This document shows, piece after piece, positions 18,397 through 26,510 of a stretch of DNA of 64,000 nt. A program made the translations under genes and the position numbers. The first letter of the stretch is position 1, and every line of letters starts with the position of its first letter. The notes beneath the pieces are model-generated. The model was not told the origin of the DNA. It did no database searches and was given only the letters and a program-made list of their open reading frames with translations. Origin of the DNA: UBA9611 sp965237595 (GTDB lineage: Bacteria > Chloroflexota > Dehalococcoidia > Lucifugimonadales > UBA3495); the NCBI GenBank assembly GCA_965237595.1, contig CBDEFY010000007.1, forward strand, positions 248,001 through 312,000, read 5' to 3'.

Positions 18397-19254
18397 ATGA
18401 CACAGCGCCTGGGCATAATCGGCTACCCCATCGGGCATTCCATCTCGCCCATTTTCCAACAGGCGGGCCTGGACCACTTGGGAATCGACGCCACCTACGA
18501 GAAATGGGAGGTGCCGCCCGAGGGTGTGGGCGAGTTCGTGGCGGGACTGCGCGCCCCCGGCTCGCTAGGCATCAACATCACCGTGCCCCACAAAGAAGCG
18601 GTGATTCCATACTTGGATGAAGTGGACGAATGGGCCACCGCCGCCGGGGCGGTGAACACCATCGTGAACCGGGACGGACGCCTGACCGGTCACAATACCG
18701 ACGGACCCGGATTTTTGCGCGCCCTCTTGGTGGAAACCGGCTACTCTCCCAACGGCACCCGCGCATTGATATTGGGCGCGGGGGGCGCGGCCCGGGGCAT
18801 CCTGCTGGCCCTCGCCAGAGGCGGGGTGGACTCAATGGTGATTGCCAACCGGACCTTGGAGCGCGCGGAAACGCTGGCCAAACTGGCGTCAGAAAACGGC
18901 GTTAAGTCGGAAGCCATACCGCTTTCTCCAGATGCCCTGACCAAAGCCGCCGCATGGGCCGACCTCATCGTGAACTGCACCACCTTGGGCCTGTCCCACG
19001 GGCCTGACGAGCACGGCTCTCCGTTGTCGGCAGCCCAGATTCCAGCCTCAGCCATAGTCAACGACCTGGTGTATAATCCGTTGAAAACTCCCTTCCTCCG
19101 AGAGGCCGCCGCCGCCGGGGCCACCACGCTGGGCGGACTCCACATGCTGGTGTACCAGGGAGTTTTGTCTTTCCAGATGTGGACGGGCCGGGACGCTCCG
19201 GTGGAGGTGATGCTGGAGGCCGCCACCATTGAAATGGCCTCCCGAGGCGCTTAG
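18397..19254 (+). CDS. aroE: shikimate dehydrogenase (NADP+)
   Basis: Reduces 3-dehydroshikimate in aromatic amino-acid synthesis. 285 residues with the substrate-binding N terminus (GIIGYPIGHSISPIFQQAGLDHLG), the catalytic Lys in NITVPHKEAV, and the NADP-binding loop GAGGAARGILLAL followed by NRTLERAE. The C-terminal GGLHMLVYQG helix is present. It sits between valS and aroC, so the shikimate genes here form part of one rightward group. Confidence 0.95.
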   Translation: MTQRLGIIGYPIGHSISPIFQQAGLDHLGIDATYEKWEVPPEGVGEFVAGLRAPGSLGINITVPHKEAVIPYLDEVDEWATAAGAVNTIVNRDGRLTGHNTDGPGFLRALLVETGYSPNGTRALILGAGGAARGILLALARGGVDSMVIANRTLERAETLAKLASENGVKSEAIPLSPDALTKAAAWADLIVNCTTLGLSHGPDEHGSPLSAAQIPASAIVNDLVYNPLKTPFLREAAAAGATTLGGLHMLVYQGVLSFQMWTGRDAPVEVMLEAATIEMASRGA

Positions 19255-19286
19255 TATCTAGATTTGGAAATAGCCGTTACGGTCAT

Positions 19287-19360
19287 CCGTTCGTCCTGAG
19301 CCCCGTCGAAGGGCCCCAGCTTCGGTGCGATCATGGTTCGACGGAGCTCACCACGAACGG
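19287..19360. repeat. dispersed hairpin repeat (CCGTTCGT...ACGAACGG)
   Basis: Arms at about 19287-19310 and 19337-19360 pair through CCGTTCGT/ACGAACGG, TGAGC/GCTCA and CGTCGAA/TTCGACG, giving a long imperfect hairpin in the aroE-aroC gap. It belongs to the class of short intergenic repeats with a TTCGAC...GAGCTCA core that I associate with Chloroflexota genomes; the 24-bp tandem at 40077 shares that core. Confidence 0.75.
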
Positions 19361-19464
19361 TTGGTAACGCGGATTATCCATGGGAAATACTAGCCGAGAA
19401 TAAGCCTCCAGCGCTCCGTCTTTCACGCTAATCGATTCACCCAGGACTTTTACCCAGGACTTCC

Positions 19465-20646
19465 ATGGTCAGATTTTTCACCGCAGGCGAGTCCCACGGA
19501 CAGGGACTGGTAATAATAATCGAGGGTGTCCCCGCTGGACTGCCCATCAACGAAGACTATATTGGCGTCCATCTGGCCCGCCGTCAGAAGGGCTACGGCC
19601 GGGGCGGCCGCATGCTCATTGAACAGGACCGGGCCAAGATTATCTCCGGAGTGCGTCACGGCCTCACCCTGGGCAGCCCCATCGGCATGACGCTGGAAAA
19701 CAAGGACTGGGCCAACTGGGAAGAGGCGATGGCCGTGGACCCGCTGGAGGGCCCGCCCCAGAGCCGGCGCACCGAGCGCATCACCCGACTCCGCCCCGGC
19801 CACGCCGACCTGCCCGGGGCAATGAAGTACGGTTTCGATGACGTCCGAAACGTCTTGGAGCGGGCCAGCGCCCGGGAAACCGCAGCCAGGGTGGCCGCTG
19901 GGGCCATCGCCATCAAGCTGCTGGAAGAGTTCGGCATCCAGATACACAGTCACGTTATCTCCATCGGGTCGGTGCATGCCGAGCCGCCGGAGAACATCGA
20001 CTGGGAGGCCGTTGAGGAGTCTCCGGTGCGCTGCTCCGACCTAGAGGCCGCCAAGATGATGACCGCGGAGATTGACGCAACAAAAGAGGCTGGAGACACG
20101 GTCGGCGGCACCGTTGAGATTATCGCCGAGAATGTTCCCATCGGCCTGGGTTCCCACGTGAGCTGGGACAAGAAGATCGACGCCCTGGTGGCCCAGGCGC
20201 TTATGTCCATCAACGCCGTCAAGGCCGTGTCCATCGGCCTCGGATGGGAGATTGCCGGCCAGCGCGGCTCCCAGGTGCATGACGTGATTCAGCCGGTGAC
20301 CGACCCAGACCATCCCTGGCAACGAAAGACCAACAATCTGGGCGGCACCGAGGGAGGGATGACCAACGGCATGCCTTTGGTTGCCCGGTTCGCCATCAAG
20401 CCCATCGCCACCATGGTCACGCCCCTCCCTTCCGTTGACCTGGACACCGGCGAAGAGGTCCTGGCCCACTTCGAGCGCTCCGATGTCTGCCAGGCGCCCC
20501 CAGCCTGCGTGGTCGGCGAAGCCATGGTGGCCTTGGTCCTGGCCGATGCCTTCATGGAGAAGTTCGGCGGCGATTCCATCCCGGAAACCCGGCGCAACTT
20601 CGAGGGCTACGTCAAAACGGTGGGCCCTCGCAAGCAATACCGATAA
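19465..20646 (+). CDS. aroC: chorismate synthase
   Basis: The last shared step of aromatic amino-acid synthesis, making chorismate from EPSP with reduced FMN. 393 residues, full length. Signatures: FTAGESHGQGL near the N terminus, GYGRGGRM, RPGHADLPGAMKYGFDDVRNVLERASARETAARVAAGA, and the C-terminal GGTEGGMTNGMPL with RFAIKPIATM. The ATG at 19465 gives the canonical start. It follows aroE after the hairpin repeat. Confidence 0.97.
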   Translation: MVRFFTAGESHGQGLVIIIEGVPAGLPINEDYIGVHLARRQKGYGRGGRMLIEQDRAKIISGVRHGLTLGSPIGMTLENKDWANWEEAMAVDPLEGPPQSRRTERITRLRPGHADLPGAMKYGFDDVRNVLERASARETAARVAAGAIAIKLLEEFGIQIHSHVISIGSVHAEPPENIDWEAVEESPVRCSDLEAAKMMTAEIDATKEAGDTVGGTVEIIAENVPIGLGSHVSWDKKIDALVAQALMSINAVKAVSIGLGWEIAGQRGSQVHDVIQPVTDPDHPWQRKTNNLGGTEGGMTNGMPLVARFAIKPIATMVTPLPSVDLDTGEEVLAHFERSDVCQAPPACVVGEAMVALVLADAFMEKFGGDSIPETRRNFEGYVKTVGPRKQYR

Positions 20647-20665
20647 CCCCGCCGCCTGGTTAACC

Positions 20666-21784
20666 GTGGCCGTCATCCACCTCCAACACCAGCCCCCATC
20701 CATCTTCAATGCGTCCGCCCTGTGGACGGCCATGGGACTGGTCGGACTGGTCCTGGGTTTATTTCTGCTGACCTTCGGCGGAGCGGTGTTCTCGGCTGTG
20801 GAATGGCTGGTGGAGATCTCCCACTCCGGGCCCAACGACCTTTCGGCACAGACAGCGGAAATCGTCAGGGACGGTATCCATACCTGGGGTTGGGCCGGGC
20901 TCGCGGTATCCGCCATCACACTACCCTTGGGCAGCGGGAAACTGCGATCAAAGCTGACGCTGGCACTCCGCCCCATTGCCACAAGGCGAGATGATGATTT
21001 GCTACCCCCTGACCGCCACGGACGAGGCTTCTTCCTAGCCTTGTTTGGGGTGCTTGTCTTCGCCGTGCTGGCCCATTGGTCGCTGCGTACCTACGTTGAG
21101 GTCGGTTGGTTGGAGAGCGAGGACGGCCTCAGCGAGTGGTGGTCGGTGGGCACCTACCTGGCCGGTGCGTTGGCCGCCGGGGCGGCGGCGTGGTCGCTGA
21201 GGGCCACCGGTCACTCGGCGGTGAGCTATCTCTATCTGGTTTTGGCCGTGGGGCTGTTCTTGGGCGCATTGGAAGAGGTTAGTTGGGGCCAGCGGTTGGT
21301 GGGCTGGGGCACCCCTCCTGCGCTGGAGGGGATAAATTTCCAAGGGGAGACGACTATCCACAACGTCACCTTCGCCAATAACGTCATATTCGAGGCCCTT
21401 TTCTGGGGCAGTGCCCTTGGGCTGATTGGAGGACTGTGGCGCTTGGCTGCTAATCTCCGGGGACTGAGCGACCGAATGAGACTGGTATTACCGTCTCTGA
21501 TGTTGGCCCCAGCGCTGCTTTTGATTATGGTCTGGCGCACGGGCGACCTTTGGCAAACCGCCAACATTCCCAGGCTGTTCATGGATTACTTCAACTCTGG
21601 CCCCCGGGGTTCAGAGGTGCCTGAGGCATTGCTGGGCCTGTGCATCGTCATTTACACTTTCTCGAATCTAAAGCAGGCGCGGTATCTGAGCCGCCGAGCC
21701 AGGAGCTCAGCCCCGACCAGGTTTCCAGTTGACCGCACCCAGCCCACCACCATCAACCGTCCTTTAGCCAAGGAGAGCGCGTGA
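20666..21784 (+). CDS. uncharacterised multi-pass membrane protein
   Basis: About 372 residues from a GTG at 20666, with an ATG at 20732 as the alternative start. Some eight hydrophobic segments are visible. A central motif, LEEVSWGQRLVGWGTP...FQGETTIHNVTF, matches a signature I know from uncharacterised bacterial membrane proteins (EExSWGQR followed by NxQxExxxHN), in which conserved acidic and His residues sit at the membrane face. The function is unknown. It starts 19 bp after aroC and overlaps a 43-codon ORF at its 3' end. Confidence 0.7.
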   Translation: MAVIHLQHQPPSIFNASALWTAMGLVGLVLGLFLLTFGGAVFSAVEWLVEISHSGPNDLSAQTAEIVRDGIHTWGWAGLAVSAITLPLGSGKLRSKLTLALRPIATRRDDDLLPPDRHGRGFFLALFGVLVFAVLAHWSLRTYVEVGWLESEDGLSEWWSVGTYLAGALAAGAAAWSLRATGHSAVSYLYLVLAVGLFLGALEEVSWGQRLVGWGTPPALEGINFQGETTIHNVTFANNVIFEALFWGSALGLIGGLWRLAANLRGLSDRMRLVLPSLMLAPALLLIMVWRTGDLWQTANIPRLFMDYFNSGPRGSEVPEALLGLCIVIYTFSNLKQARYLSRRARSSAPTRFPVDRTQPTTINRPLAKESA

Positions 21785-21912
21785 ATAAATATCTGGCGAA
21801 GGTGTGCGTCATCCGCGGCGCAGGCGTGGACACCCTCTTAATCACCGCCATCGGCCCCCAACCGGACGTCATCATCCGCCGCTTTGGGGAAGAGGTGATC
21901 GCCGGCCTCTAA
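21781..21912 (+). CDS. 43-residue ORF coupled to the membrane protein
   Basis: A GTG start overlaps the stop of the preceding gene (GTGA), the arrangement of translational coupling. The product begins VNKYLAKVCVIRGAGVDTLL and ends RRFGEEVIAGL, without a membrane helix. It may be a small beta-rich protein or a fortuitous ORF; only the overlap supports it. Confidence 0.35.
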   Translation: MNKYLAKVCVIRGAGVDTLLITAIGPQPDVIIRRFGEEVIAGL

Positions 21913-22022
21913 ACCTGTTCAACCCCGCCTGATGAGCGCGGTTTAGTACCAGCCGGCCTGTTTCCTGTCCGGTCGGCATTCTTGAGACCGGTGAATTCCG
22001 TAAGGCCAGCGGCGGTATTGGG

Positions 22023-22050
22023 TTGACTTGGCCAAGCTATCAGCTACACT
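22023..22050 (+). promoter_or_regulatory. promoter of the SelW-like gene
   Basis: TTGACT (22023-22028), a 16-bp spacer and TACACT (22045-22050), about 38 bp before the start codon. A second -10-like GATAAT lies at 22054-22059. Confidence 0.5.
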
Positions 22051-22088
22051 AGGGATAATTAAGATTCAGTGTGACTCGGAGGAGCCAG

Positions 22089-22373
22089 ATGGAAGGAAAG
22101 TTTCAGCTTGAGATTACTTATTGCGTAAGTTGACAGCACCACGCTGTCGCCACGTGGATGGCGAACGAATTTTTCCGGCACTACGGCAAGGACGTTGCCA
22201 TTGCCATTTCCCCCCGCGGACAGGGCATCATGGAAGTATTCTTCAACGGTGAGCGGATATTCGACAAGAAGGGTGAGGGCAACATCTATCCCGACTTGAA
22301 ACGCGTCCGGGAGATGCGCCAGTTCATCGACGCCAAGCTGGAGGCTCTCGAACCTGCCCCGGCCGACGACTAA
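22089..22373 (+). CDS. SelW/Rdx-family selenoprotein with in-frame TGA (Sec15)
   Basis: 94 residues if the TGA at 22131-22133 is read as selenocysteine. The start is ATG 22089 behind a strong GGAGGAG site (22078-22084). Codons 1-14 end in ITYCVS, then TGA, then QHHAVATWMANEFF and on in one frame through GIMEVFFNGERIFDKKGEGNIYPDLKRV to a stop at 22373. This is the thioredoxin-like Rdx fold with its CxxC position written CxxU (C12, U15). A bSECIS-like hairpin follows the TGA. Family members are small thiol/selenol oxidoreductases. The gene has its own promoter and terminator. A nonsense mutation is the alternative, but the exact placement of the TGA argues against it. Confidence 0.8.
22147..22164 (+). 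promoter_or_regulatory. bacterial SECIS-like hairpin
   Basis: TCGCCA (22147-22152) pairs perfectly with TGGCGA (22159-22164) around the loop CGTGGA. The loop begins 19 nt after the TGA and has G at its second position, both within the rules for bacterial SECIS elements. A competing hairpin GACAGC/GCTGTC (22132-22148) includes part of the TGA codon. The base after the TGA is C, as is common at Sec codons. Confidence 0.65.
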
Positions 22374-22400
22374 CAGTTCATTCCTACAATAGCGGTCACA

Positions 22401-22431
22401 AAAAGGCCCTCCCTTTTCAGGAGGGCCTTTT
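22401..22431 (+). terminator. intrinsic terminator of the SelW-like gene
   Basis: A 12-bp stem (22401-22412 with 22420-22431) around a 7-nt loop. The A-rich start and T-rich end make it a possible bidirectional terminator. Confidence 0.85.
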
Positions 22432-22851
22432 ATTGCTTGGAGTAATCCCGCATCCGGCGCAGAGGAACACACCGTCACCCCATACCGACGAAGGTGGCGA
22501 ACACCGGAATCCAGAATGTCTCCCTTTCATCTGGAGTCGATGTGAAGAAGGCCGTTTGCCGCTCGTGGGGGGTTGAGCAATCGCCACCAACCTACATATC
22601 AGCCTCTGGAATTATCGTTCTAGAAGTCAGCCACCGGCTTATCGGGCTTGGTAACGCGGCATAATACAAGATAATGGTGCAGTTGGCTCTCCCTTATCGC
22701 CAATCCTAGTTTAATTTAACTAACCTTTCGGTCGCCGCATTACACCATACCGGACACTGGCCTATTTCGCGGTGGGCGGTGGCGCGCACCTGTGCCGTCA
22801 ACGACATGGTTTACGACTGCTTGCGCCGGATCCTGATTGGTGGATGACAGG

Positions 22852-22875
22852 TGACACTATGCAAGAATAGTGTGA
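22852..22875. repeat. palindrome TGACACTAT-N6-ATAGTGTgA
   Basis: Arms of 9 bp with one mismatch and the centre GCAAGA. Related sites are at 28651-28672 (right arm degenerate), 29342-29361 and 32988-33011, always in gaps of the accessory block. Confidence 0.7.
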
Positions 22876-23214
22876 GTCGGTCCCGTTGACTCTTTCAGGG
22901 CGTACCTAAAGCAAATCTACAAATCGCAGCTATCCTCCCACCAGCGCTTTCCACATTGTTTGAGAAGCTGGTCAATTTGAATGTGGGAGGTGGACGCACA
23001 GGCAATCTGTAACTTTACCCTGCCAATTCACCTGGTCGCACCGCACAGTCTCCATCTACTCCGAATCCAGCATGATTTGGCAGTCCTTGGCCCACTCGTC
23101 GGGTTGTCCACGATTTCTACGGCTCCTTGGCTGCCAGCGGGCTCGCCGATGGTTATCATCACCCGGTCGCCGCGACACCACATTCATCTGTTTTAGTCGG
23201 TAGGAGATAGTGCT

Positions 23215-23325
23215 ATGAGTATCGCCATATTCGGCGCTGGCAGCATTTGTCGCGGTTATTGCACGCGGCGAGAACTTGAGGGCGATGAGATGCTCAGGGC
23301 AATGTTACTTGTGACGTCAGCGTGA
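23215..23325 (+). pseudogene. Rossmann-fold N-terminal remnant
   Basis: 36 codons starting MSIAIFGAGSICRGY, then a stop. The opening resembles the dinucleotide-binding GxGxxG of ketopantoate-reductase-like or similar dehydrogenases, with the third Gly replaced by Cys. Nothing of the rest of the enzyme follows. Confidence 0.3.
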
Positions 23326-23449
23326 ACTTCCAATGACCGGCGGTAGTCTTGTCTGAGATCCATTCCTTGTCCTTTTCGCTGGGGAAATTCATCGACTGCA
23401 GGTAATATCGGCTGGATGCGGCCATCGTACCTGTCGCCTGGCGACATTC

Positions 23450-24007
23450 CTACACAGGGAGGGTGGCCTCGGTGCGTTCCGCCGGCAAGTCTATTTGGAA
23501 GGCGTTGGCGTTGAAAGCCAGCAGGGCGTAATAGCCCATAAGATTGGTTAAGTTGGTCAGTCCGTGAACGCCAAATTGTTGCTGGGCCGCTTGGAAAGCA
23601 GCATCGCTGACATTGTGGGTTCGGAAGAACTCGCGCCCGTAGTTCACCACCGCGGCTTCGTCGGCTGCCATGCTGGGAAGGTCCCTCTTGTCGCGCATGG
23701 CATCGACCAAGGCGTCGCTCAGCCCTTCCCTTCGTCCCGCCGCTGCGTGGGCGTTCCAAATGTACTGGCAGTCCAACTCCCTGGCCACTGTCAGCATTGC
23801 CAACTCTTGGACCTTGGCCGGGAGACCCGACCCGCCGCGCAGGTACTCTGATAAGTGATTGGCTCGCTTGGCTGCCTCTGGACTATTTAGTGTCACAGTT
23901 CCCGGTCCGCTAGTCGGTGGACCACCCCGAGACTGAACTACCTCGTCAAATACACTACGGTATTGTTCCGGTACGCTTTCCCTGGTCGGGATAGGTATCC
24001 TGGCCAT
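23450..24007 (-). CDS. carboxymuconolactone decarboxylase-family protein
   Basis: 185 residues of the CMD/AhpD-like all-helical fold. The core is LPAKVQELAMLTVARELDCQYIWNAHAAAGRREGLSDALVDAMRD. The AhpD CxxC is absent: only one Cys is present, in ELDCQYIWNAH, so a peroxidase role through a CxxC is unlikely and the protein belongs with the non-redox CMD-like group. A strong AGGAGG lies 6 nt before the ATG. It is the last gene of a leftward accessory cluster that runs down from about 28.3 kb. Confidence 0.8.
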   Translation of the reverse strand: MARIPIPTRESVPEQYRSVFDEVVQSRGGPPTSGPGTVTLNSPEAAKRANHLSEYLRGGSGLPAKVQELAMLTVARELDCQYIWNAHAAAGRREGLSDALVDAMRDKRDLPSMAADEAAVVNYGREFFRTHNVSDAAFQAAQQQFGVHGLTNLTNLMGYYALLAFNANAFQIDLPAERTEATLPV

Positions 24008-24348
24008 GGTGACCTCCTAATCGGCAAAATCCTTGACCTTGACTCTCGGTTTTGGTCAAAACTCGTGCCCTCATTGAGAATTTCCTAACCTCAATTTTCC
24101 GGCCTGACCTCGCGCTGGGTGTAAGAATCCCGGCCATCAGCGACGCCCACCGGCCAAGGCGCAAATAAGGAACGCTGGCCGGCCTTCGGGGGACTCGAGA
24201 ACCACGCTGATCGTTAAGCTGCCCTGGAATCGACCCGGACTTGATGGGTAGCGTTGTCACATCACTTGGAGCAAGTTGACTACACCGCATGAGTAGCTCC
24301 CTAGGGGATGCCCTACCCGGGTCGTTTAGGTGAATGACCAGCAGGCGC
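24008..24348. other. 341-bp gap
   Basis: No gene recognised. It separates the NIPSNAP gene from the CMD gene and may hold the promoter of the latter. No clear terminator or promoter hexamers stand out. Confidence 0.4.
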
Positions 24349-24978
24349 CTAGTGCATGGGAGAAAAGGCGGCGGGCACTAGTAGTTTGTTTTCCTGTTTG
24401 ATCAGGTACTCCCGCGTAGATGGAGTCGGCGGCCAGTTGGGGTCGTTGGTGGCCTCGGCACGGATACGGCTCCGTTCGTTCATGTCCCTGTAGGGCCAGA
24501 TGTGTACCCACTTGTTCAGCCCGCCCAGCTCGCTGTACATTCCGGCGGCCAAAGGGGAATACTTCTCCCTGTGAGGGATTGCTGCCTTCCAACTATCGAT
24601 GACCTTGGGGATAGCCCCCGGTTCGTAGGTATATATCCGCATCTCGTAGATTTCTCCCAAGGCTTGGTCGCCACCCATGGGCCGCATGAAGGGAGCTGGC
24701 ATAAAAATGTCCGATTCCTGCTGGACTACAAACTCCCGGCCACCGGGCAGCCGTTGCAGGTCAGGGTCTTTGTTTGCGGCCTCTCGCGCTTCTAACCGTT
24801 GGTTCAGGTCGTCGTAAATCCAGACGTGTATGACCTGATTTAATGGTCCGAACTCGGTGTGCCAAAAAGCCCCTAACTTAGAATGCTTCTCCCGGTACGG
24901 GTGCCTCTCAGCAAAGCGGGCTTCGAACTCAGCCACCGTGCCGGGCTTTAGAGTATAGGTACGCATCTCGTAAATCAT
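24349..24978 (-). CDS. double NIPSNAP-domain protein
   Basis: 209 residues made of two copies of the NIPSNAP fold, a dimeric alpha-beta barrel: MIYEMRTYTLKPGTVAEFEARF at the start and IYEMRIYTYEPGAIPKVIDSW from about residue 110. Each copy has the W-x-x-E-x-G-x-L-N motif (FWHTEFGPLNQVIHVW; MYSELGGLNKWVHIW). Family members often accompany degradation genes, but the reaction is unknown. The start overlaps the stop of the 75-residue ORF upstream by 4 bp. Confidence 0.85.
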   Translation of the reverse strand: MIYEMRTYTLKPGTVAEFEARFAERHPYREKHSKLGAFWHTEFGPLNQVIHVWIYDDLNQRLEAREAANKDPDLQRLPGGREFVVQQESDIFMPAPFMRPMGGDQALGEIYEMRIYTYEPGAIPKVIDSWKAAIPHREKYSPLAAGMYSELGGLNKWVHIWPYRDMNERSRIRAEATNDPNWPPTPSTREYLIKQENKLLVPAAFSPMH

Positions 24979-25202
24979 GACTGCTCCTCACCAAGGAGTT
25001 TTAATGCCAATGGCACGCTTCGAGCACAAGGGCACCAACGAAAATCTCCTGCAAACTGCTCACCATCTTCGAGCAGCACGTCGCCGTTGACACCCTCTGC
25101 CAGCGTCCGAATACGCCAGGCGCCCTTGGGGAAGTCATGAACGACCTCCTCTTTGGTCGGCCTGATCGTGTGCTGGTCGAAGATGGTTATATAGGCGGCC
25201 AT
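24975..25202 (-). CDS. small hypothetical protein
   Basis: 75 residues, MAAYITIFDQHTIRPTKEEVVHDFPKGAWRI, with one CPC motif near the C terminus (FRWCPCARS). I do not recognise the family. It lies 11 bp after the LLM gene and overlaps the NIPSNAP gene (ATGA), so it is part of that operon. Confidence 0.65.
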   Translation of the reverse strand: MAAYITIFDQHTIRPTKEEVVHDFPKGAWRIRTLAEGVNGDVLLEDGEQFAGDFRWCPCARSVPLALKLLGEEQS

Positions 25203-25213
25203 TCGCCAGGGAC

Positions 25214-26404
25214 TTATTCGTAGGGTTTCAGCTTGATCTCGTGCAGGGCAGGGATCACCTCTTTGCCCATCAACTCGATGGAGCGCATCACGTCGGCATG
25301 GGGCATGGCGCCCTCATTACCGTAGATGTGCAGGTATCCGGGGTTGAGCGCCTCTATGGTCTGGGTCAGCTTCCTGGTCACGGTCTCTGGGCTACCCACG
25401 ATGACGATGTTAATGTCTTGCTGCTGCTCATAGGTCATACGATTGGTAACGCCTCCGAATTGCCCTACTGGCCGCTGCCGCTTCACCCTGAGCGCCTCCC
25501 GGGACTGGTATCCAGGCGGGTCGTTGTGCTCGGCAGGACCCTTCATGCGGTTTTGTTCAGTCCACATATATTGGCGTCCAATCTCCTGGGCTTTCTCATC
25601 GGTGTCGGCCACAAAGGCCTTGAGCAGGTAACCGAAATGCTCCGGCGCAGGCTTGTAGCCGTGTTCCTTGGCTGTGTCGATATAAATGTCTTTTAACCAC
25701 ATCGTGACGTCCAATGCCGCCCCAAGGTTCATGTAGGGGTGACCGTGGCTGGCGGCCCACACCACACTCTCTGGGCTGCCCGTGCCGGGGAACCAGATGT
25801 CAGGGTGGGGCTTCTGCATAGGCAACACCCAGGGATTGACCACCCGGTATTGGTAATGATGTCCCTCGTAGCGGAAAGGCCCAGGCTCGGTCCAGCATTT
25901 GATGATGAGGTCGTGCGCCTCCTCGAATCGGCTTCGGTTCGTCGTGGGGTCGATGCCGCCCTGCAGGCTCTCCACGGCGCCGCCTCGCACGAAACCGGAG
26001 ATTATTCTGCCACCAGAGTAGCAGTCCAGCATGGCAATCTCTTCGGCCATCCTAATCGGGTCGTTGATGGCGATGACGTTACCCAGGATGGCTATCTTCA
26101 CGTTTTTGGTGACTTTAGCGATGACGGCGGCATCCAGGTTCACCGCAGGCTTCATGCACCAATAGGCGGCGTGATGCTCGTTGCTCATGATGCCGTCGAA
26201 GCCCACCTCGTCGGCCAGGGAGTACTGATCATGGTATTCGTTGTAGAGTACGTGGGCCTTTTCCGGGTCGAAATGGGTATTGGGGAACCCGAGACGCCCC
26301 GAATCGTACTGATCAAGGAGTTCATTTGTGATATAACCGTTCGGTTGCTCCGAGAACCAGTAGACTTCCACCTTATCCTTGGGACGGGCTAATTGCTCAA
26401 CCAT
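25214..26404 (-). CDS. LLM-class flavin-dependent oxidoreductase
   Basis: A 396-residue luciferase-like TIM barrel that would use FMNH2 or F420 to oxidise an organic substrate. Signatures include the early YSLADEVGFDGIMSNEHH, the strand VKIAILGNVIAINDPIRMAEEIAMLDCYSGGRIISGFVRGG and the C-terminal VGSPETVTRKL. A perfect AAGGAGGTAAC ribosome-binding site precedes the ATG. It leads an operon with the small ORF and the NIPSNAP protein, so together they may degrade one xenobiotic or alkanesulfonate-like compound; the substrate is not evident. Confidence 0.9.
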   Translation of the reverse strand: MVEQLARPKDKVEVYWFSEQPNGYITNELLDQYDSGRLGFPNTHFDPEKAHVLYNEYHDQYSLADEVGFDGIMSNEHHAAYWCMKPAVNLDAAVIAKVTKNVKIAILGNVIAINDPIRMAEEIAMLDCYSGGRIISGFVRGGAVESLQGGIDPTTNRSRFEEAHDLIIKCWTEPGPFRYEGHHYQYRVVNPWVLPMQKPHPDIWFPGTGSPESVVWAASHGHPYMNLGAALDVTMWLKDIYIDTAKEHGYKPAPEHFGYLLKAFVADTDEKAQEIGRQYMWTEQNRMKGPAEHNDPPGYQSREALRVKRQRPVGQFGGVTNRMTYEQQQDINIVIVGSPETVTRKLTQTIEALNPGYLHIYGNEGAMPHADVMRSIELMGKEVIPALHEIKLKPYE

Positions 26405-26510
26405 TGTTACCTCCTTATTGTGATTTTGTATTAATCGCTCGTATTGCCATGACCTGACGCGCCGCGAGCTCTGAGTGTCATTTCTAACGACAGCTCCCGG
26501 TCCATCCCGA

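Larger units (their letters stand above)
22432..23449. other. 1-kb gene-poor gap with remnants
   Basis: No intact gene. It contains one palindrome (22852-22875), a decayed Rossmann-type N terminus (23215-23325) and a stop-free minus-strand stretch around 23045-23190 that I cannot assign. It looks like a graveyard between the core genes and the leftward catabolic cluster. Confidence 0.5.

Noticed and set aside
22981..23196. 71-residue plus-strand ORF
   Set aside because: It has no ribosome-binding site and no family resemblance, and lies in a decayed region.
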